A stretch of 64,000 nucleotides of DNA from Seonamhaeicola maritimus (GTDB lineage Bacteria > Bacteroidota > Bacteroidia > Flavobacteriales > Flavobacteriaceae). The translations under genes and the position numbers were made by a program. Of this stretch, positions 55,415 through 64,000 are shown piece by piece. The DNA lies in assembly GCF_008056315.1 (NCBI RefSeq), contig NZ_VRKQ01000008.1:1444957-1508956 (forward strand), in the 5' to 3' direction. The number at the start of each line of letters is the position of its first letter. Position 1 is the first letter of the stretch. The notes below the pieces were generated by a model that did not search any database, was not told the DNA's origin, and worked only from the letters and a program-made list of their open reading frames with translations.

Positions 55415-56590
55415 ATGAAAATAAAATATTTAATAATATGCGCAATAGCCTTTAGCTTAATGGCTTGCGAAAATCAGGAAAATGAATTTGATGACTTTGG
55501 CTCAACTTCGGTATATTTTCCATTTCAAACACCCGTAAGAACATTAATTCAAGGGAAGTATGACTTAGGCTATAATGAGAACGACAATAATGGTCGGTTT
55601 GAAATGGGTGTTATCATGTCTGGAGTGTATCAAAATACCACAGACCGAAAAGTACATTTTGAAGTGGCACCAGATTTGATAAATCCTAATGTCATACCAG
55701 GTATAGATTCAGTGAATGTACAAATTTTGCCATCTTCATATTATACTATAGAGCAAGCAAGTCCGGTAACTATTCCCGCAGGTTCTACTAAGGGGCGTAT
55801 TCCTGTACAACTAAATGATGCCTTTTTTGATGATCCATTGTCATTTGCAGAATTTGGTGAAGTACATTATGTAATTCCTTTAAGAATTACAGATTATGAA
55901 GGTTTAGATTCACTTTTAGTAGGTGTGCCTAATGAAGAAGTTTTAGACCCAATCAAGATTAGAGAAGATGATTGGAGCTCTTTACCTAAAGATTATACGC
56001 TTTTCGGTATTAAGTTTATGAATAAATATCAAGGTATCTATTTAAGACGCGGTGAGGATGAAGCAGTAGGATCTAACGAATCAGTTACGGTTTATGAAAA
56101 TGGAAATCCTACAGAAACAATATCAGAGAATATTGAAGGATCTACAGTTTATAGATCTGAGTTTGTTGTAGGTGATGAATTACTTCCACTATCAACCGCA
56201 GGAAGGAATAAAGCAAATACTACTATTAATGTTAGAAGACCAGGTATTCCTACTAATAGTCAGTTGTCTTTACAATTGACATTTAACGATAATGAAGATA
56301 TTACTGTTACTAATGCTGACCCAGCTAGCTCTGTTACTGTGACGGGCTCAGGGAAATTTGTAGAAAATGGAGATGAATGGGGAGGAGAAAGTCGAGACGT
56401 AATTTACTTAGATTATCAATATCGAGAACTAGAAGTTGAAGTCACTGAGGTCCGCTTTTTTGGTACATTACAATCAACAACCACATCAACATTTGATTTA
56501 TTGCATACAGTTAAAGATACTTTAGTAATAAGAGACCGAGATGTTAAGTTTGAAGAGTTTACTGTAGATTTAAGGGAAGAAACTCCATAA
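55415..56590 (+). CDS. DUF1735-type surface lipoprotein (possible SGBP)
   Basis: This 391-residue lipoprotein starts at MKIKYLIICAIAFSLMAC; the frame is open 21 codons further but overlaps SusD2, so 55415 is chosen. Residues 30-130 resemble the DUF1735/BT_3987-like beta-sandwich (GSTSVYFPFQTPVRTLIQGK, HFEVAPDLINPNVIPGIDSV), and a beta-rich domain follows. Such proteins often serve as surface glycan-binding proteins after a SusD. It is the last gene before a strong terminator. Confidence 0.85.
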   Translation: MKIKYLIICAIAFSLMACENQENEFDDFGSTSVYFPFQTPVRTLIQGKYDLGYNENDNNGRFEMGVIMSGVYQNTTDRKVHFEVAPDLINPNVIPGIDSVNVQILPSSYYTIEQASPVTIPAGSTKGRIPVQLNDAFFDDPLSFAEFGEVHYVIPLRITDYEGLDSLLVGVPNEEVLDPIKIREDDWSSLPKDYTLFGIKFMNKYQGIYLRRGEDEAVGSNESVTVYENGNPTETISENIEGSTVYRSEFVVGDELLPLSTAGRNKANTTINVRRPGIPTNSQLSLQLTFNDNEDITVTNADPASSVTVTGSGKFVENGDEWGGESRDVIYLDYQYRELEVEVTEVRFFGTLQSTTTSTFDLLHTVKDTLVIRDRDVKFEEFTVDLREETP

Positions 56591-56618
56591 TCTTGTAAAG
56601 ACTGTCAAAATAATTTTT

Positions 56619-56649
56619 AAAAAAAGCGAGGTTTGTCCTCGCTTTTTTT
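56619..56649 (+). terminator. Intrinsic terminator of the SusCD operon
   Basis: An A tract, GCGAGG, loop TTTGT, CCTCGC and seven T form a hairpin 28 bases after the stop of the DUF1735 gene. Confidence 0.9.
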
Positions 56650-56793
56650 ATTAGTACTAATTAAATAGGACTGAGATAAATTTGTATTAACAATATAGGA
56701 GAATTATTACCTAATAATTTTTTGATGATACCTTAAATTTTTGATGTAGTCCTGTGTTTAGGTCTGGTCTTTGATGTGAAACATAATATTTCA

Positions 56794-56807
56794 GGACAGT
56801 GCAGGAT
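56794..56807 (+). promoter_or_regulatory. PUL motif copy B (GGACAGTGCAGGAT)
   Basis: An exact copy of the PUL motif, not followed by a gene. The next element downstream is the strong hairpin-T-tract at 56887-56931. The surrounding 150 bases are AT-rich without a credible reading frame. Confidence 0.55.
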
Positions 56808-56886
56808 GGATTGTTAGTTGTATTCCTTTAAATTTGAAGCATTCAAGAAGAAAGTTAGTTTAGTTTAGAATTGTTTGAGTTAGTCG

Positions 56887-56931
56887 ATGCTCCCTGTTAT
56901 AAATGTTGTTTTTATAGCGGAGAGCATTTTT
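56887..56931 (+). terminator. Very strong intrinsic terminator without an upstream gene
   Basis: ATGCTCCCTGTTATAAA (56887-56903) pairs with 56911-56927 over 17 positions with one mismatch and two G-T pairs across a 7-base loop, followed by a T tract. It lies 80 bases after motif copy B and 36 bases before copy C. It may end a small RNA or insulate the downstream gene. Confidence 0.75.
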
Positions 56932-56966
56932 GTTATCTATTTTTTTTGAAGTTTGACTTTTTTTCA

Positions 56967-56980
56967 GGACAGTGCAGGAT
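56967..56980 (+). promoter_or_regulatory. PUL motif copy C (GGACAGTGCAGGAT)
   Basis: An exact copy of the PUL motif that ends 109 bases before the ATG of the sulfatase-rhamnosidase gene, the same distance as copy A before the GntR gene. Confidence 0.6.
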
Positions 56981-57089
56981 AACGTAAATGCTTAAATGAT
57001 TTAACTTTATAAACTATAATAATCTTTAGCTATTTTTATGTCATTGCATAAAAGTAGTTGAAAAATCTTTAACAGTTAATTACAATTTA

Positions 57090-60000
57090 ATGTCAAAAAT
57101 CAAAGTTTTATTCGGTCTTATTCTATCAATTGGAAGTTTAAATATTACAATTGCTCAAGACAAACCAAATATTATTTTCATCTTAACCGATGACCAACGT
57201 TTTGATGCCATTGGGTATGTAGGTAATCAGTTTGTTGAAACACCAGAAATGGATAATCTTGCAAATTCTGGAACTTATTTTCATTCGGCAATAGTTACAA
57301 CACCTATTTGTGCAGCAAGTAGAGCAAGTCTTTTTACAGGTTTACATGAAAGAGCTCATAATTTCAATTTTCAAACAGGAAATGTACGTGAGGAATATAT
57401 GGCGAACTCGTATCCAACACTTCTGAAAAACAACGGTTATTACACTGGGTTTTATGGTAAATATGGAGTGAGGTATAATGATTTGGATAAACAATTTGAT
57501 GAGTTCGAGTCATACGATAGAAATAATAGATATAAAGACAAAAGGGGGTATTATTACAAAACTATTGATAATGACACCGTACATTTAACAAGATACACAG
57601 GGCATAAGGCCTTAGAGTTTATAGATAAAAATGCTTCAAATGATAAACCATTTTGTCTATCATTAAGTTTTAGTGCACCACATGCCCATGATGGAGCTCC
57701 AGAACAATACTTTTGGCAAAATACTACTGACAATTTACTAGCAGATACTACAATTCCAGAACCTGCTTTGGGTGATGATAAATACTTTTTGGCACAACCA
57801 AAAATGGTAAGAGATGGTTTTAACAGATTACGTTGGACATGGCGTTATGATACACCTGAAAAGTATCAGCATAGTTTAAAAGGATATTACAGAATGATAT
57901 CTGGAGTAGATTTGGAAATCAAAAAAATTAGAGAAAAACTTAAAGCTAATGGTCTTGACAAGAATACGGTTATTATCGTAATGGGAGACAACGGTTATTT
58001 CTTGGGAGAGCGTCAATTTGCTGGAAAGTGGTTAATGTATGATAATTCTATCCGTGTACCTTTAATTGTTTTTGACCCACGAGTTGAAAAGCATCAAGAT
58101 ATCAAAGACATGGTGCTTAATATAGATGTGCCTCAAACCATTGCTGATATTGCAGGCGTAAAGGCACCAGATACTTGGCAAGGAAAAAGTTTGTTACCAA
58201 TTGTTAAGCAAGAAACTAATACTATTGGTAGAGATACTATTTTAATAGAACACCTTTGGGACTTTGAACATATTCCACCAAGTGAAGGAGTAAGAACAAA
58301 AAAGTGGAAATACTTCAGATATGTTAACGATAAATCTATTGAAGAACTTTATGATTTAGAAAAGGACCCACAAGAGATTAAAAACTTAATAGGAAAGAAA
58401 AAATATAGAGGAGTAGCCAATAAATTAAAAACTAAACTTGATGAGCTTATCAAGAAAAACAGTAATGAATATAGAGCAGCACCTACCAATTTATCTATTG
58501 AATTAATAAGGGAACCTGAATCTGAAGTTAAAATATTCGATTTAAAACCTGAGTTTGGATGGACAGTGCCTTTAGGATCTAAATTTCAAGGGGCTTATCA
58601 AATTTTGGTAGCATCAAATAAGGCTAATATCGATAATAATAATGGAGATGTTTGGGATAGTGGAAGAGTAGCTTCTACAAAATCAACCGATGTTGAGTAT
58701 GGTGGTAATAAATTGGAAATAGGAAAAACATATTACTGGAAAGTGAGAATATGGGAGCAAGAAAATAGACTTGTAGATTATTCTGAACCGCAAAAGTTTA
58801 CCACCGGTAAAAGTGATAGCTATATAATATCTACTGAGAATAAATTTATTAAATCAGAAATCAAACCAGTAAAGTTTGAGAAAAGAGGTGATTTCTATTT
58901 TTTAGATTTCGGAAAAGCAGCTTTTGCAACAATGAACTTTAATTATAATGCTAAAACAACACATACCTTGACAGTGCGAGTTGGTGAAATGGTTGATGAT
59001 AATGGTAATGTTAACAGAACACCACCTGCAAAAAGCAATATCAGATATCAAGAAATTAAAGTTGATGTAAAGCCCGGGCAAAGGGAGTATCAGATACAGG
59101 TACAAACAGATGAGAGAAACACAAGAGCTAATAAGGCTATTCCTTTACCAGATGGTTTTCCACCACTAGTTCCATTTAGATACGCAGAAATTGAAGGAGC
59201 ACAAGAAACACTTGCAGCAAATGATTTCACACAACTCGCTTTTCATACCTACTGGGATGAAAGGGCAAGTAGCTTTGACAGTAATAACAAGGTTTTAAAC
59301 CAGGTTTGGGATTTATGTAAATACTCAATTAAGGCCACAACATTTAATGGTTTATATGTAGATGGTGATAGAGAACGTATTCCTTATGAAGCTGATGCAT
59401 ATTTAAATCAATTAAGTCATTATACTACAGATAGAGAATTTGCTATGGCAAGACGCACTATTGAGTATTTTATGAAACACCCAACATGGCCAACAGAGTG
59501 GCAACAACATGTACCGCTATTAATTTATGCAGACTACATGTACACGGGAAATACGGAACTTATTGAACGTTATTACGAACCATTAAAACATAAATCGTTA
59601 TTCGAATTATCTAATGAAGATGGTTTAATTACGTCTACGAAGGTTGATGCTGCATTCATGAAAAAATTAGGTTTTCCTGACGGTTATAAGAAACCATTAA
59701 CTGATATTGTAGATTGGCCAGGAGCAAATTTTAACAGAAGTAAAACTAAAGGTGAACGTGACGGTTTTGTATTTAAACCTTATAGTACTGTAATTAATTC
59801 ATTTTTCTATGAGAACATGAAAATTATGGCGGAGTTTGCTCAGATTTTAGGAAAAACACAAGAAGCTCTGGATTTTGAATACCGAGCCGCAAAAGCTAAA
59901 AAAGCAGTGAATGAACAAATGTTTGACAAAGAACGTGGTGTTTATGTAGATGGTATTGGTACAGACCATGCTTCTTTACATGCTAATATGATGCCTTTAG

Positions 60001-60602
60001 CATTTGGATTAGTGCCAGAAGAACATTATCAAACGGTTATAGATTTTGTAAAATCTCGAGGAATGGCTTGTAGTGTTTACGGTTCGCAATTTTTAATGGA
60101 TGGTTTATACAACGCAGGTGAAGCGGATTATGCCTTAGATTTATTAACCGATACCTCTGATAGAAGTTGGTATAACATGATCAAAATTGGTTCAACCATA
60201 ACTTTAGAAGCTTGGGATAATAAGTACAAGAATAATTTAGATTGGAATCATGCTTGGGGTGCTGTACCAGCAAATGTTATTCCAAGAGGATTATGGGGAA
60301 TTAAACCAAAAACACCAGGATTTAGTGTTGCTACTATTAAACCACAAATGAGTAAATTAAAGTCTAGTGAAATAGAAGTGCCAACGGTAAGAGGTACAAT
60401 TAAAGCAAACTATAACCATAATGGACCGAGACTTCAAACATATGAAATCGAGATACCAGGAAATATGGTTGCAGAGTTTTCTTTAAATGGTTTAGATGGA
60501 AAAGATTTACTTCATAATGGAAAAAAGGTGCCTCCCGCTTTTGAGTCTATAAGACTCGCTCCAGGAAAGCATACCATACAACTTAAAATAAATTCGTTTT
60601 AA
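57090..60602 (+). CDS. Sulfatase-GH78 alpha-L-rhamnosidase fusion
   Basis: This 1170-residue exported two-enzyme protein has a signal peptide to about residue 22 (GSLNITIAQ). The sulfatase part (about 25-465) has metal ligands in [10 protein letters not shown], the formylglycine-forming cysteine in ICAASR (Cys74), and [18 protein letters not shown]. The second part (about 475-1170) starts with an Fn3-like domain ([10 protein letters not shown]), then the GH78 N-terminal and barrel domains, with the acid-region motif [14 protein letters not shown] (758-771). It should remove sulfate and terminal rhamnose from the same oligomer. A bimodular S1_25-GH78 enzyme is known from the ulvan PUL of Formosa agariphila. 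There is no lipobox, so it may be periplasmic. Confidence 0.92.
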   Translation: MSKIKVLFGLILSIGSLNITIAQDKPNIIFILTDDQRFDAIGYVGNQFVETPEMDNLANSGTYFHSAIVTTPICAASRASLFTGLHERAHNFNFQTGNVREEYMANSYPTLLKNNGYYTGFYGKYGVRYNDLDKQFDEFESYDRNNRYKDKRGYYYKTIDNDTVHLTRYTGHKALEFIDKNASNDKPFCLSLSFSAPHAHDGAPEQYFWQNTTDNLLADTTIPEPALGDDKYFLAQPKMVRDGFNRLRWTWRYDTPEKYQHSLKGYYRMISGVDLEIKKIREKLKANGLDKNTVIIVMGDNGYFLGERQFAGKWLMYDNSIRVPLIVFDPRVEKHQDIKDMVLNIDVPQTIADIAGVKAPDTWQGKSLLPIVKQETNTIGRDTILIEHLWDFEHIPPSEGVRTKKWKYFRYVNDKSIEELYDLEKDPQEIKNLIGKKKYRGVANKLKTKLDELIKKNSNEYRAAPTNLSIELIREPESEVKIFDLKPEFGWTVPLGSKFQGAYQILVASNKANIDNNNGDVWDSGRVASTKSTDVEYGGNKLEIGKTYYWKVRIWEQENRLVDYSEPQKFTTGKSDSYIISTENKFIKSEIKPVKFEKRGDFYFLDFGKAAFATMNFNYNAKTTHTLTVRVGEMVDDNGNVNRTPPAKSNIRYQEIKVDVKPGQREYQIQVQTDERNTRANKAIPLPDGFPPLVPFRYAEIEGAQETLAANDFTQLAFHTYWDERASSFDSNNKVLNQVWDLCKYSIKATTFNGLYVDGDRERIPYEADAYLNQLSHYTTDREFAMARRTIEYFMKHPTWPTEWQQHVPLLIYADYMYTGNTELIERYYEPLKHKSLFELSNEDGLITSTKVDAAFMKKLGFPDGYKKPLTDIVDWPGANFNRSKTKGERDGFVFKPYSTVINSFFYENMKIMAEFAQILGKTQEALDFEYRAAKAKKAVNEQMFDKERGVYVDGIGTDHASLHANMMPLAFGLVPEEHYQTVIDFVKSRGMACSVYGSQFLMDGLYNAGEADYALDLLTDTSDRSWYNMIKIGSTITLEAWDNKYKNNLDWNHAWGAVPANVIPRGLWGIKPKTPGFSVATIKPQMSKLKSSEIEVPTVRGTIKANYNHNGPRLQTYEIEIPGNMVAEFSLNGLDGKDLLHNGKKVPPAFESIRLAPGKHTIQLKINSF

Positions 60603-60609
60603 ATAATTA

Positions 60610-60645
60610 ATGCCAATAATTTAAATTATTGGCATTTTTTTTTTT
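60610..60645 (+). terminator. Perfect hairpin with T tract inside the PUL
   Basis: ATGCCAATAATTT and its exact complement form a 26-base palindrome (60610-60635) followed by ten T. It lies between the fusion gene and the lyase gene, whose ATG is only 21 bases later. Confidence 0.85.
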
Positions 60646-60666
60646 GAAAAAAGAAAAGATAAAAAG

Positions 60667-62769
60667 ATGAAAAAGGTTTACTTATTCTTAATAATGTTTT
60701 GTTTTTCTCAGTTCCATTCTGGGCAAGAAAAACAACTCATAGCTGCCTTAGAAGAATTGAGTCAGGTAACAGGAGCTGGAGAAGGTGGTCTGTATTTTGC
60801 AGGAACTAAGGATGTAAACTATAGATTTTCACAGCGAATAACACCTCATGGCGATTGTGTTGATGTGGTTAATGGCTATGCTTTTGTTACCTGGTACAAA
60901 GGAGGTATGGATACTCGAAATTTAATGCTTTCTAGAAAAAATTTAAATGTATCAAACTCCAATTGGATTACTATTGAATTTCCACATAAACATGTAGGTC
61001 AAGGCGGTGAGTTACTTAACGGTACCGGCATAAGAGGTGATTCTCATAATACGGCAGCCATAGGAATCAGTACAATAGATGATACAATTCATATCATATA
61101 CGATATGCATGCTTACAGATCTACTTCTTTACCTAATGATTTTTTTAATTATTCAGTGTCTTTAAAGAATAAAGCTTTTGTGCCTGATAATGAATTTACA
61201 TTAGCTATTTTTAATCCAAAGCAAAATTATTTAAAATCTGGAGGCGATTACGAACGTATGACTTACCCTATGATACATAGGGCTGATGATGGTAGTTTGA
61301 TTGCAAGATATAGACAAGGTGGCTCTGGTAATGGAGATATACTTTTAGCGCATTATGATGGTAATGTATGGAGCAATAATTGGTTGTTTCATGAAGGAAC
61401 TTTGTCTTCACCAAATACGAATAATATGTATGGCGGTGAGCGCTTTTTAAACGGTAAATTTTACTCCGGCTTTTCGATAAGATACTCTACTAACAATGAT
61501 ATCAATACCAGTAATGGTTATATGTTAAATAGCGGATTATATTATGCTTACACTAACGGAATTCCTAAAAATGCATCCACACCATGGTTTGATGTAAATG
61601 ATACTTCTATTTCTTTACCAATCCGAAATAATATTAATCCAAACTTAGATCCAGTTCAGATTGCACAACCAGGAGATGATTACGGAACAGCCTCATTACC
61701 TAAATCGTCTTCTGATCCAGCATGGACAGTTACTGAAAATGGTGCGATTCATTTTGTACAACGTGTTGATAGTAGAAACGTACACTATTATAAGTTGGAT
61801 GCCGATATTAATTTTTCTAGTAATGTAGGCGGACTCATCCCGAATCCCCAAACTCGTGGAGAAATTTACAGTTACAAAAACCATGTATTTATGGTAGAAC
61901 TTTTAGGAGGAAAAGTAAATATTAAAACCACTTTAGAAGGACAAAATGATTGGAAAATAGTTTATATCGGAACAGAATCTATAAACTTTAATCATTTTGA
62001 TGCTTTCGTAGAAGGTAATAAACTATATGTTTATCTCATGGAAGATACTGGAAACAATTCACCAGGAGTGGGTGATAAACGCCCATTGTATTTTCAAGAA
62101 TTCACACTTTCCGAGGAAGACACTCCAACAAATCCTGATATTGTTCTGGAGGCTGAGGATTATACAACGGCTTCTAATAATATTGTTGTGGGTACTAATC
62201 CAGCAGCATCTGGAGGTGAATATATTGATGCGTTTGCAGGAGCTCAGTTTATTGAACATAAATTTCAGGTAACTACTGCAGGTACTTATGATTTTATTCT
62301 TTTTGCAGCAAATAGAAATAGAGATGATTCCATTATGGATATTGAAATCAATGGAACGCTGTTTGAAGATGTTTTAATAACAAGAACCTTTGATTGGAAT
62401 GTGTATTTAGAAACTCGGATCCCTAATATTATACTAAACCAAGGGGAAAATACAGTAACAATAACACAACGGAGATCATTATCTAGCGAACCTGATAAGA
62501 TTGAATTTGAACTTAAATCAGCTTTAAGTATTAATAAATTTAGTACAAAAAAAGTGTCTATTTATCCTAATCCTAGTGAGGGTGTTTTTAACCTAAAGTC
62601 GAACATTCAAAATTTTCAATATAATTTGATAAATCTTCATGGTCAGGTTATAGAAAGTGGAAAAGTTTCAAGAAATAAGGTAGATTTCACTAATAATGCT
62701 CAAGGAGTTTATTTTTTAAAATTATTTAGTGAAACAGATAGACTGATAAAAAAGATAGTTATTAAATAA
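60667..62769 (+). CDS. Secreted BNR-type polysaccharide lyase (PL24/PL25-like) with CBM6-like and T9SS domains
   Basis: This 700-residue secreted protein has a signal peptide (about residues 1-19), a seven-bladed-propeller-like BNR domain (about 40-490), a CBM6-like beta-sandwich (about 490-617, IVLEAEDYTTASN, GTYDFILFAANRNRDD) and a type IX sorting domain (about 627-700, KVSIYPNPSEGVFNLKSN). The propeller has RITPHGDCVDVVNGYAFVTW and histidines in RGDSHNTAAIG (His127) and YDMHAYRS (His148), a layout resembling the catalytic histidines of ulvan lyases of PL24 and PL25. The lyase would cut rhamnose-uronic acid bonds outside the cell. The family is inferred; an inactive relative cannot be excluded. 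Confidence 0.8.
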   Translation: MKKVYLFLIMFCFSQFHSGQEKQLIAALEELSQVTGAGEGGLYFAGTKDVNYRFSQRITPHGDCVDVVNGYAFVTWYKGGMDTRNLMLSRKNLNVSNSNWITIEFPHKHVGQGGELLNGTGIRGDSHNTAAIGISTIDDTIHIIYDMHAYRSTSLPNDFFNYSVSLKNKAFVPDNEFTLAIFNPKQNYLKSGGDYERMTYPMIHRADDGSLIARYRQGGSGNGDILLAHYDGNVWSNNWLFHEGTLSSPNTNNMYGGERFLNGKFYSGFSIRYSTNNDINTSNGYMLNSGLYYAYTNGIPKNASTPWFDVNDTSISLPIRNNINPNLDPVQIAQPGDDYGTASLPKSSSDPAWTVTENGAIHFVQRVDSRNVHYYKLDADINFSSNVGGLIPNPQTRGEIYSYKNHVFMVELLGGKVNIKTTLEGQNDWKIVYIGTESINFNHFDAFVEGNKLYVYLMEDTGNNSPGVGDKRPLYFQEFTLSEEDTPTNPDIVLEAEDYTTASNNIVVGTNPAASGGEYIDAFAGAQFIEHKFQVTTAGTYDFILFAANRNRDDSIMDIEINGTLFEDVLITRTFDWNVYLETRIPNIILNQGENTVTITQRRSLSSEPDKIEFELKSALSINKFSTKKVSIYPNPSEGVFNLKSNIQNFQYNLINLHGQVIESGKVSRNKVDFTNNAQGVYFLKLFSETDRLIKKIVIK

Positions 62770-62775
62770 AATACA

Positions 62776-64000
62776 ATGTATAAATACATTTCCATCCTGG
62801 TTTTGGTTTTTATAACCTTTAATTCATGTTCAAAACAAAAAGAAGTTAAGATTGAAGGGGAACTTAAAAAGTGGCATCGGGTTACCTTAAATTTTGAAGG
62901 ACCCGAAACTACCGAAATAGATGAAAATAATCCATTTTTAAACTACCGTTTGGATGTGACTTTCAAATGTGGAAATAAAACCTATGTTATACCTGGGTTC
63001 TATGCAGCAGATGGTAATACAGCCGAAACCAGCAGTAATTCAGGAAATGTATGGCAGGTAAGATTTACACCCGGTACAATAGGGGAATGGACTTATTCAG
63101 TATCATTTAAAAAAGGCGAAAATATAGCGGTTGCCGAAGATATCACAAAATCCTCAAGTGCGGGTTTTATGGATGGTCAAACAGGACGTTTTAACATTTC
63201 AAAATCAGATAAAACGGGAAATGATAATAGAGCAAAAGGGCGCTTGCAATATGTTGGAGAATCGTATTTAAAATTTGCCGAAACCCAAGACTATTTCATA
63301 AAACTTGGTGTTGATGCTCCAGAAAATTTATTAGCCTATACTGATTTTGATGTGTCTACAAATGCTTTAGGTTTTCAAAAAACTTGGGAGCCTCATGCTA
63401 AAGATTTTGATGAAACTTCAAAAACCTATGTGTGGCAAGAAAATAAAGGAAAAAACCTATTAGGAGCTATAAATTACTTAGCCAGTGAAGAACTTAACGT
63501 ATTTTCATTTTTAACTTTTAATGTAGACGGCGATGATAGAAATATATTTCCTCATATATTAAAAGTACCAATTCAAGAATACGAAACATACGCCAGTGTT
63601 AAAAAGAATAAAGGAGCTTGGGAAACCATGTTTCACAAAACACGGTTTGACGTTTCAAAGTTAGACCAATGGGAGCGCATTTTTGAATATGCCGAAACAA
63701 AAGGTATGTTTCTTCATTTTAAAACTCATGAAACAGAAACGGATCATTTAATGGATAAAGGTGTTTTCGGTATTGAAGGAAAACTGTATTACCGAGAATT
63801 AATTGCAAGATTTGGACATCATTTATCCATGAATTGGAATTTAGGAGAAGAAAATAATCAGCCTATTGAAGAAGTAAAAAAAGTGGCCGATTATGTATCT
63901 AAATTAGATGCTTATAACAGTCATCTAGTTATTCACACCTTTCCGAATAAAGACGATAGGTATGCAGAATTGGTTGGAGACCAATCACCATTAACCGGAG
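62776..64000 (+). CDS. DUF5060 lipoprotein, putative glycoside hydrolase, 3' end cut by window edge
   Basis: The ATG is 6 bases after the lyase stop; the frame is open to the window end (408 codons). A lipoprotein signal (ISILVLVFITFNSC, Cys18) is followed by the DUF5060 domain (about 30-115: KWHRVTLNFEGPET, NPFLNYRLDVTF, YVIPGFYAADGNTAET). From about 150 a TIM-barrel-like region follows (ESYLKFAETQDYFIKLGVD, LSMNWNLGEENNQP, LVIHTFPNKDDRYAEL). DUF5060 proteins in PULs are usually uncharacterised glycoside hydrolases. The NLGEEN motif contains candidate catalytic acids. Operon position implies action on the same polysaccharide. Confidence 0.85.
   Translation, partial: MYKYISILVLVFITFNSCSKQKEVKIEGELKKWHRVTLNFEGPETTEIDENNPFLNYRLDVTFKCGNKTYVIPGFYAADGNTAETSSNSGNVWQVRFTPGTIGEWTYSVSFKKGENIAVAEDITKSSSAGFMDGQTGRFNISKSDKTGNDNRAKGRLQYVGESYLKFAETQDYFIKLGVDAPENLLAYTDFDVSTNALGFQKTWEPHAKDFDETSKTYVWQENKGKNLLGAINYLASEELNVFSFLTFNVDGDDRNIFPHILKVPIQEYETYASVKKNKGAWETMFHKTRFDVSKLDQWERIFEYAETKGMFLHFKTHETETDHLMDKGVFGIEGKLYYRELIARFGHHLSMNWNLGEENNQPIEEVKKVADYVSKLDAYNSHLVIHTFPNKDDRYAELVGDQSPLTG

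Noticed and set aside
62027-62272. Alternative frame of 81 codons inside the lyase gene, and its antisense partner at 62059-62259
   Set aside because: Both lie wholly within a gene with intact domains, and their peptides are low-quality shadows of it.

Overview
The window is AT-rich DNA from a member of the Bacteroidota, almost certainly a marine Flavobacteriaceae. The grounds are two SusC/SusD pairs, many lipoproteins with an N-terminal lipobox, a type IX secretion C-terminal sorting domain, promoters of the -33 TTG / -7 TAnnTTTG type, a DUF4159 protein, and polysaccharide-degrading enzymes typical of algal-polymer specialists. No rRNA, CRISPR array, intact insertion sequence or prophage was seen.

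Layout. 1-5.3 kb: the 3' end of a TPR gene, then a minus-strand pair (thiolase, NlpC/P60 peptidase) and a PgpH-like 7TM-HD phosphodiesterase. 5.3-5.6 kb: a tRNA-Ser/Pro/Arg operon with a textbook promoter. 5.7-13.8 kb: a SpoU methyltransferase, a lipoprotein sulfatase and a long minus-strand run that starts at tsaD and includes rsmE, DUF4159, two small membrane proteins, a second SpoU enzyme, an AI-2E family permease and a THUMP-like methyltransferase. 13.9-25.5 kb: tamB (divergent from tsaD and without an obvious start codon), pfkA, gapA, a BadF-type sugar kinase, a double ABC ATPase and a PQQ/haem-c dehydrogenase. 25.7-39.1 kb: an RluA-family pseudouridine synthase, a TPR-LuxR regulator, a GH29 fucosidase with a tectonin-like C-terminal region, fumarylacetoacetase, glyA, a GH16 glucanase and surface lipoproteins. 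39.8-42.6 kb: a stand-alone TonB-dependent outer-membrane protein.

42.7-64 kb: a polysaccharide utilization locus (PUL) that runs off the right edge. In order it carries a minus-strand SDR dehydrogenase, a GntR-type regulator with a LacI-like sensor, SusC1-SusD1-SusC2-SusD2, a DUF1735-type surface lipoprotein, a sulfatase fused to a GH78 alpha-L-rhamnosidase, a secreted BNR-type lyase (PL24/PL25-like) with CBM6-like and T9SS domains, and the start of a DUF5060 lipoprotein. Sulfated rhamnose next to uronic acid is the signature of ulvan, so ulvan from green algae is the best substrate guess. The lyase would cut the polymer outside the cell, the SusCD pairs would import oligomers, and the sulfatase-rhamnosidase would desulfate them and trim rhamnose. 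The SDR may act in downstream uronic-acid or gluconate metabolism.

The most unusual signal is a 14-base motif, GGACAGTGCAGGAT, found in three exact copies and one 11/14 copy, only in front of PUL genes. Two exact copies end exactly 109 bases before a start codon (the GntR gene and the sulfatase-rhamnosidase gene). A third lies in front of a very strong hairpin-plus-T-tract with no gene between them, a possible small RNA. A 22-bp perfect palindrome upstream of the SDR gene is a second candidate operator.
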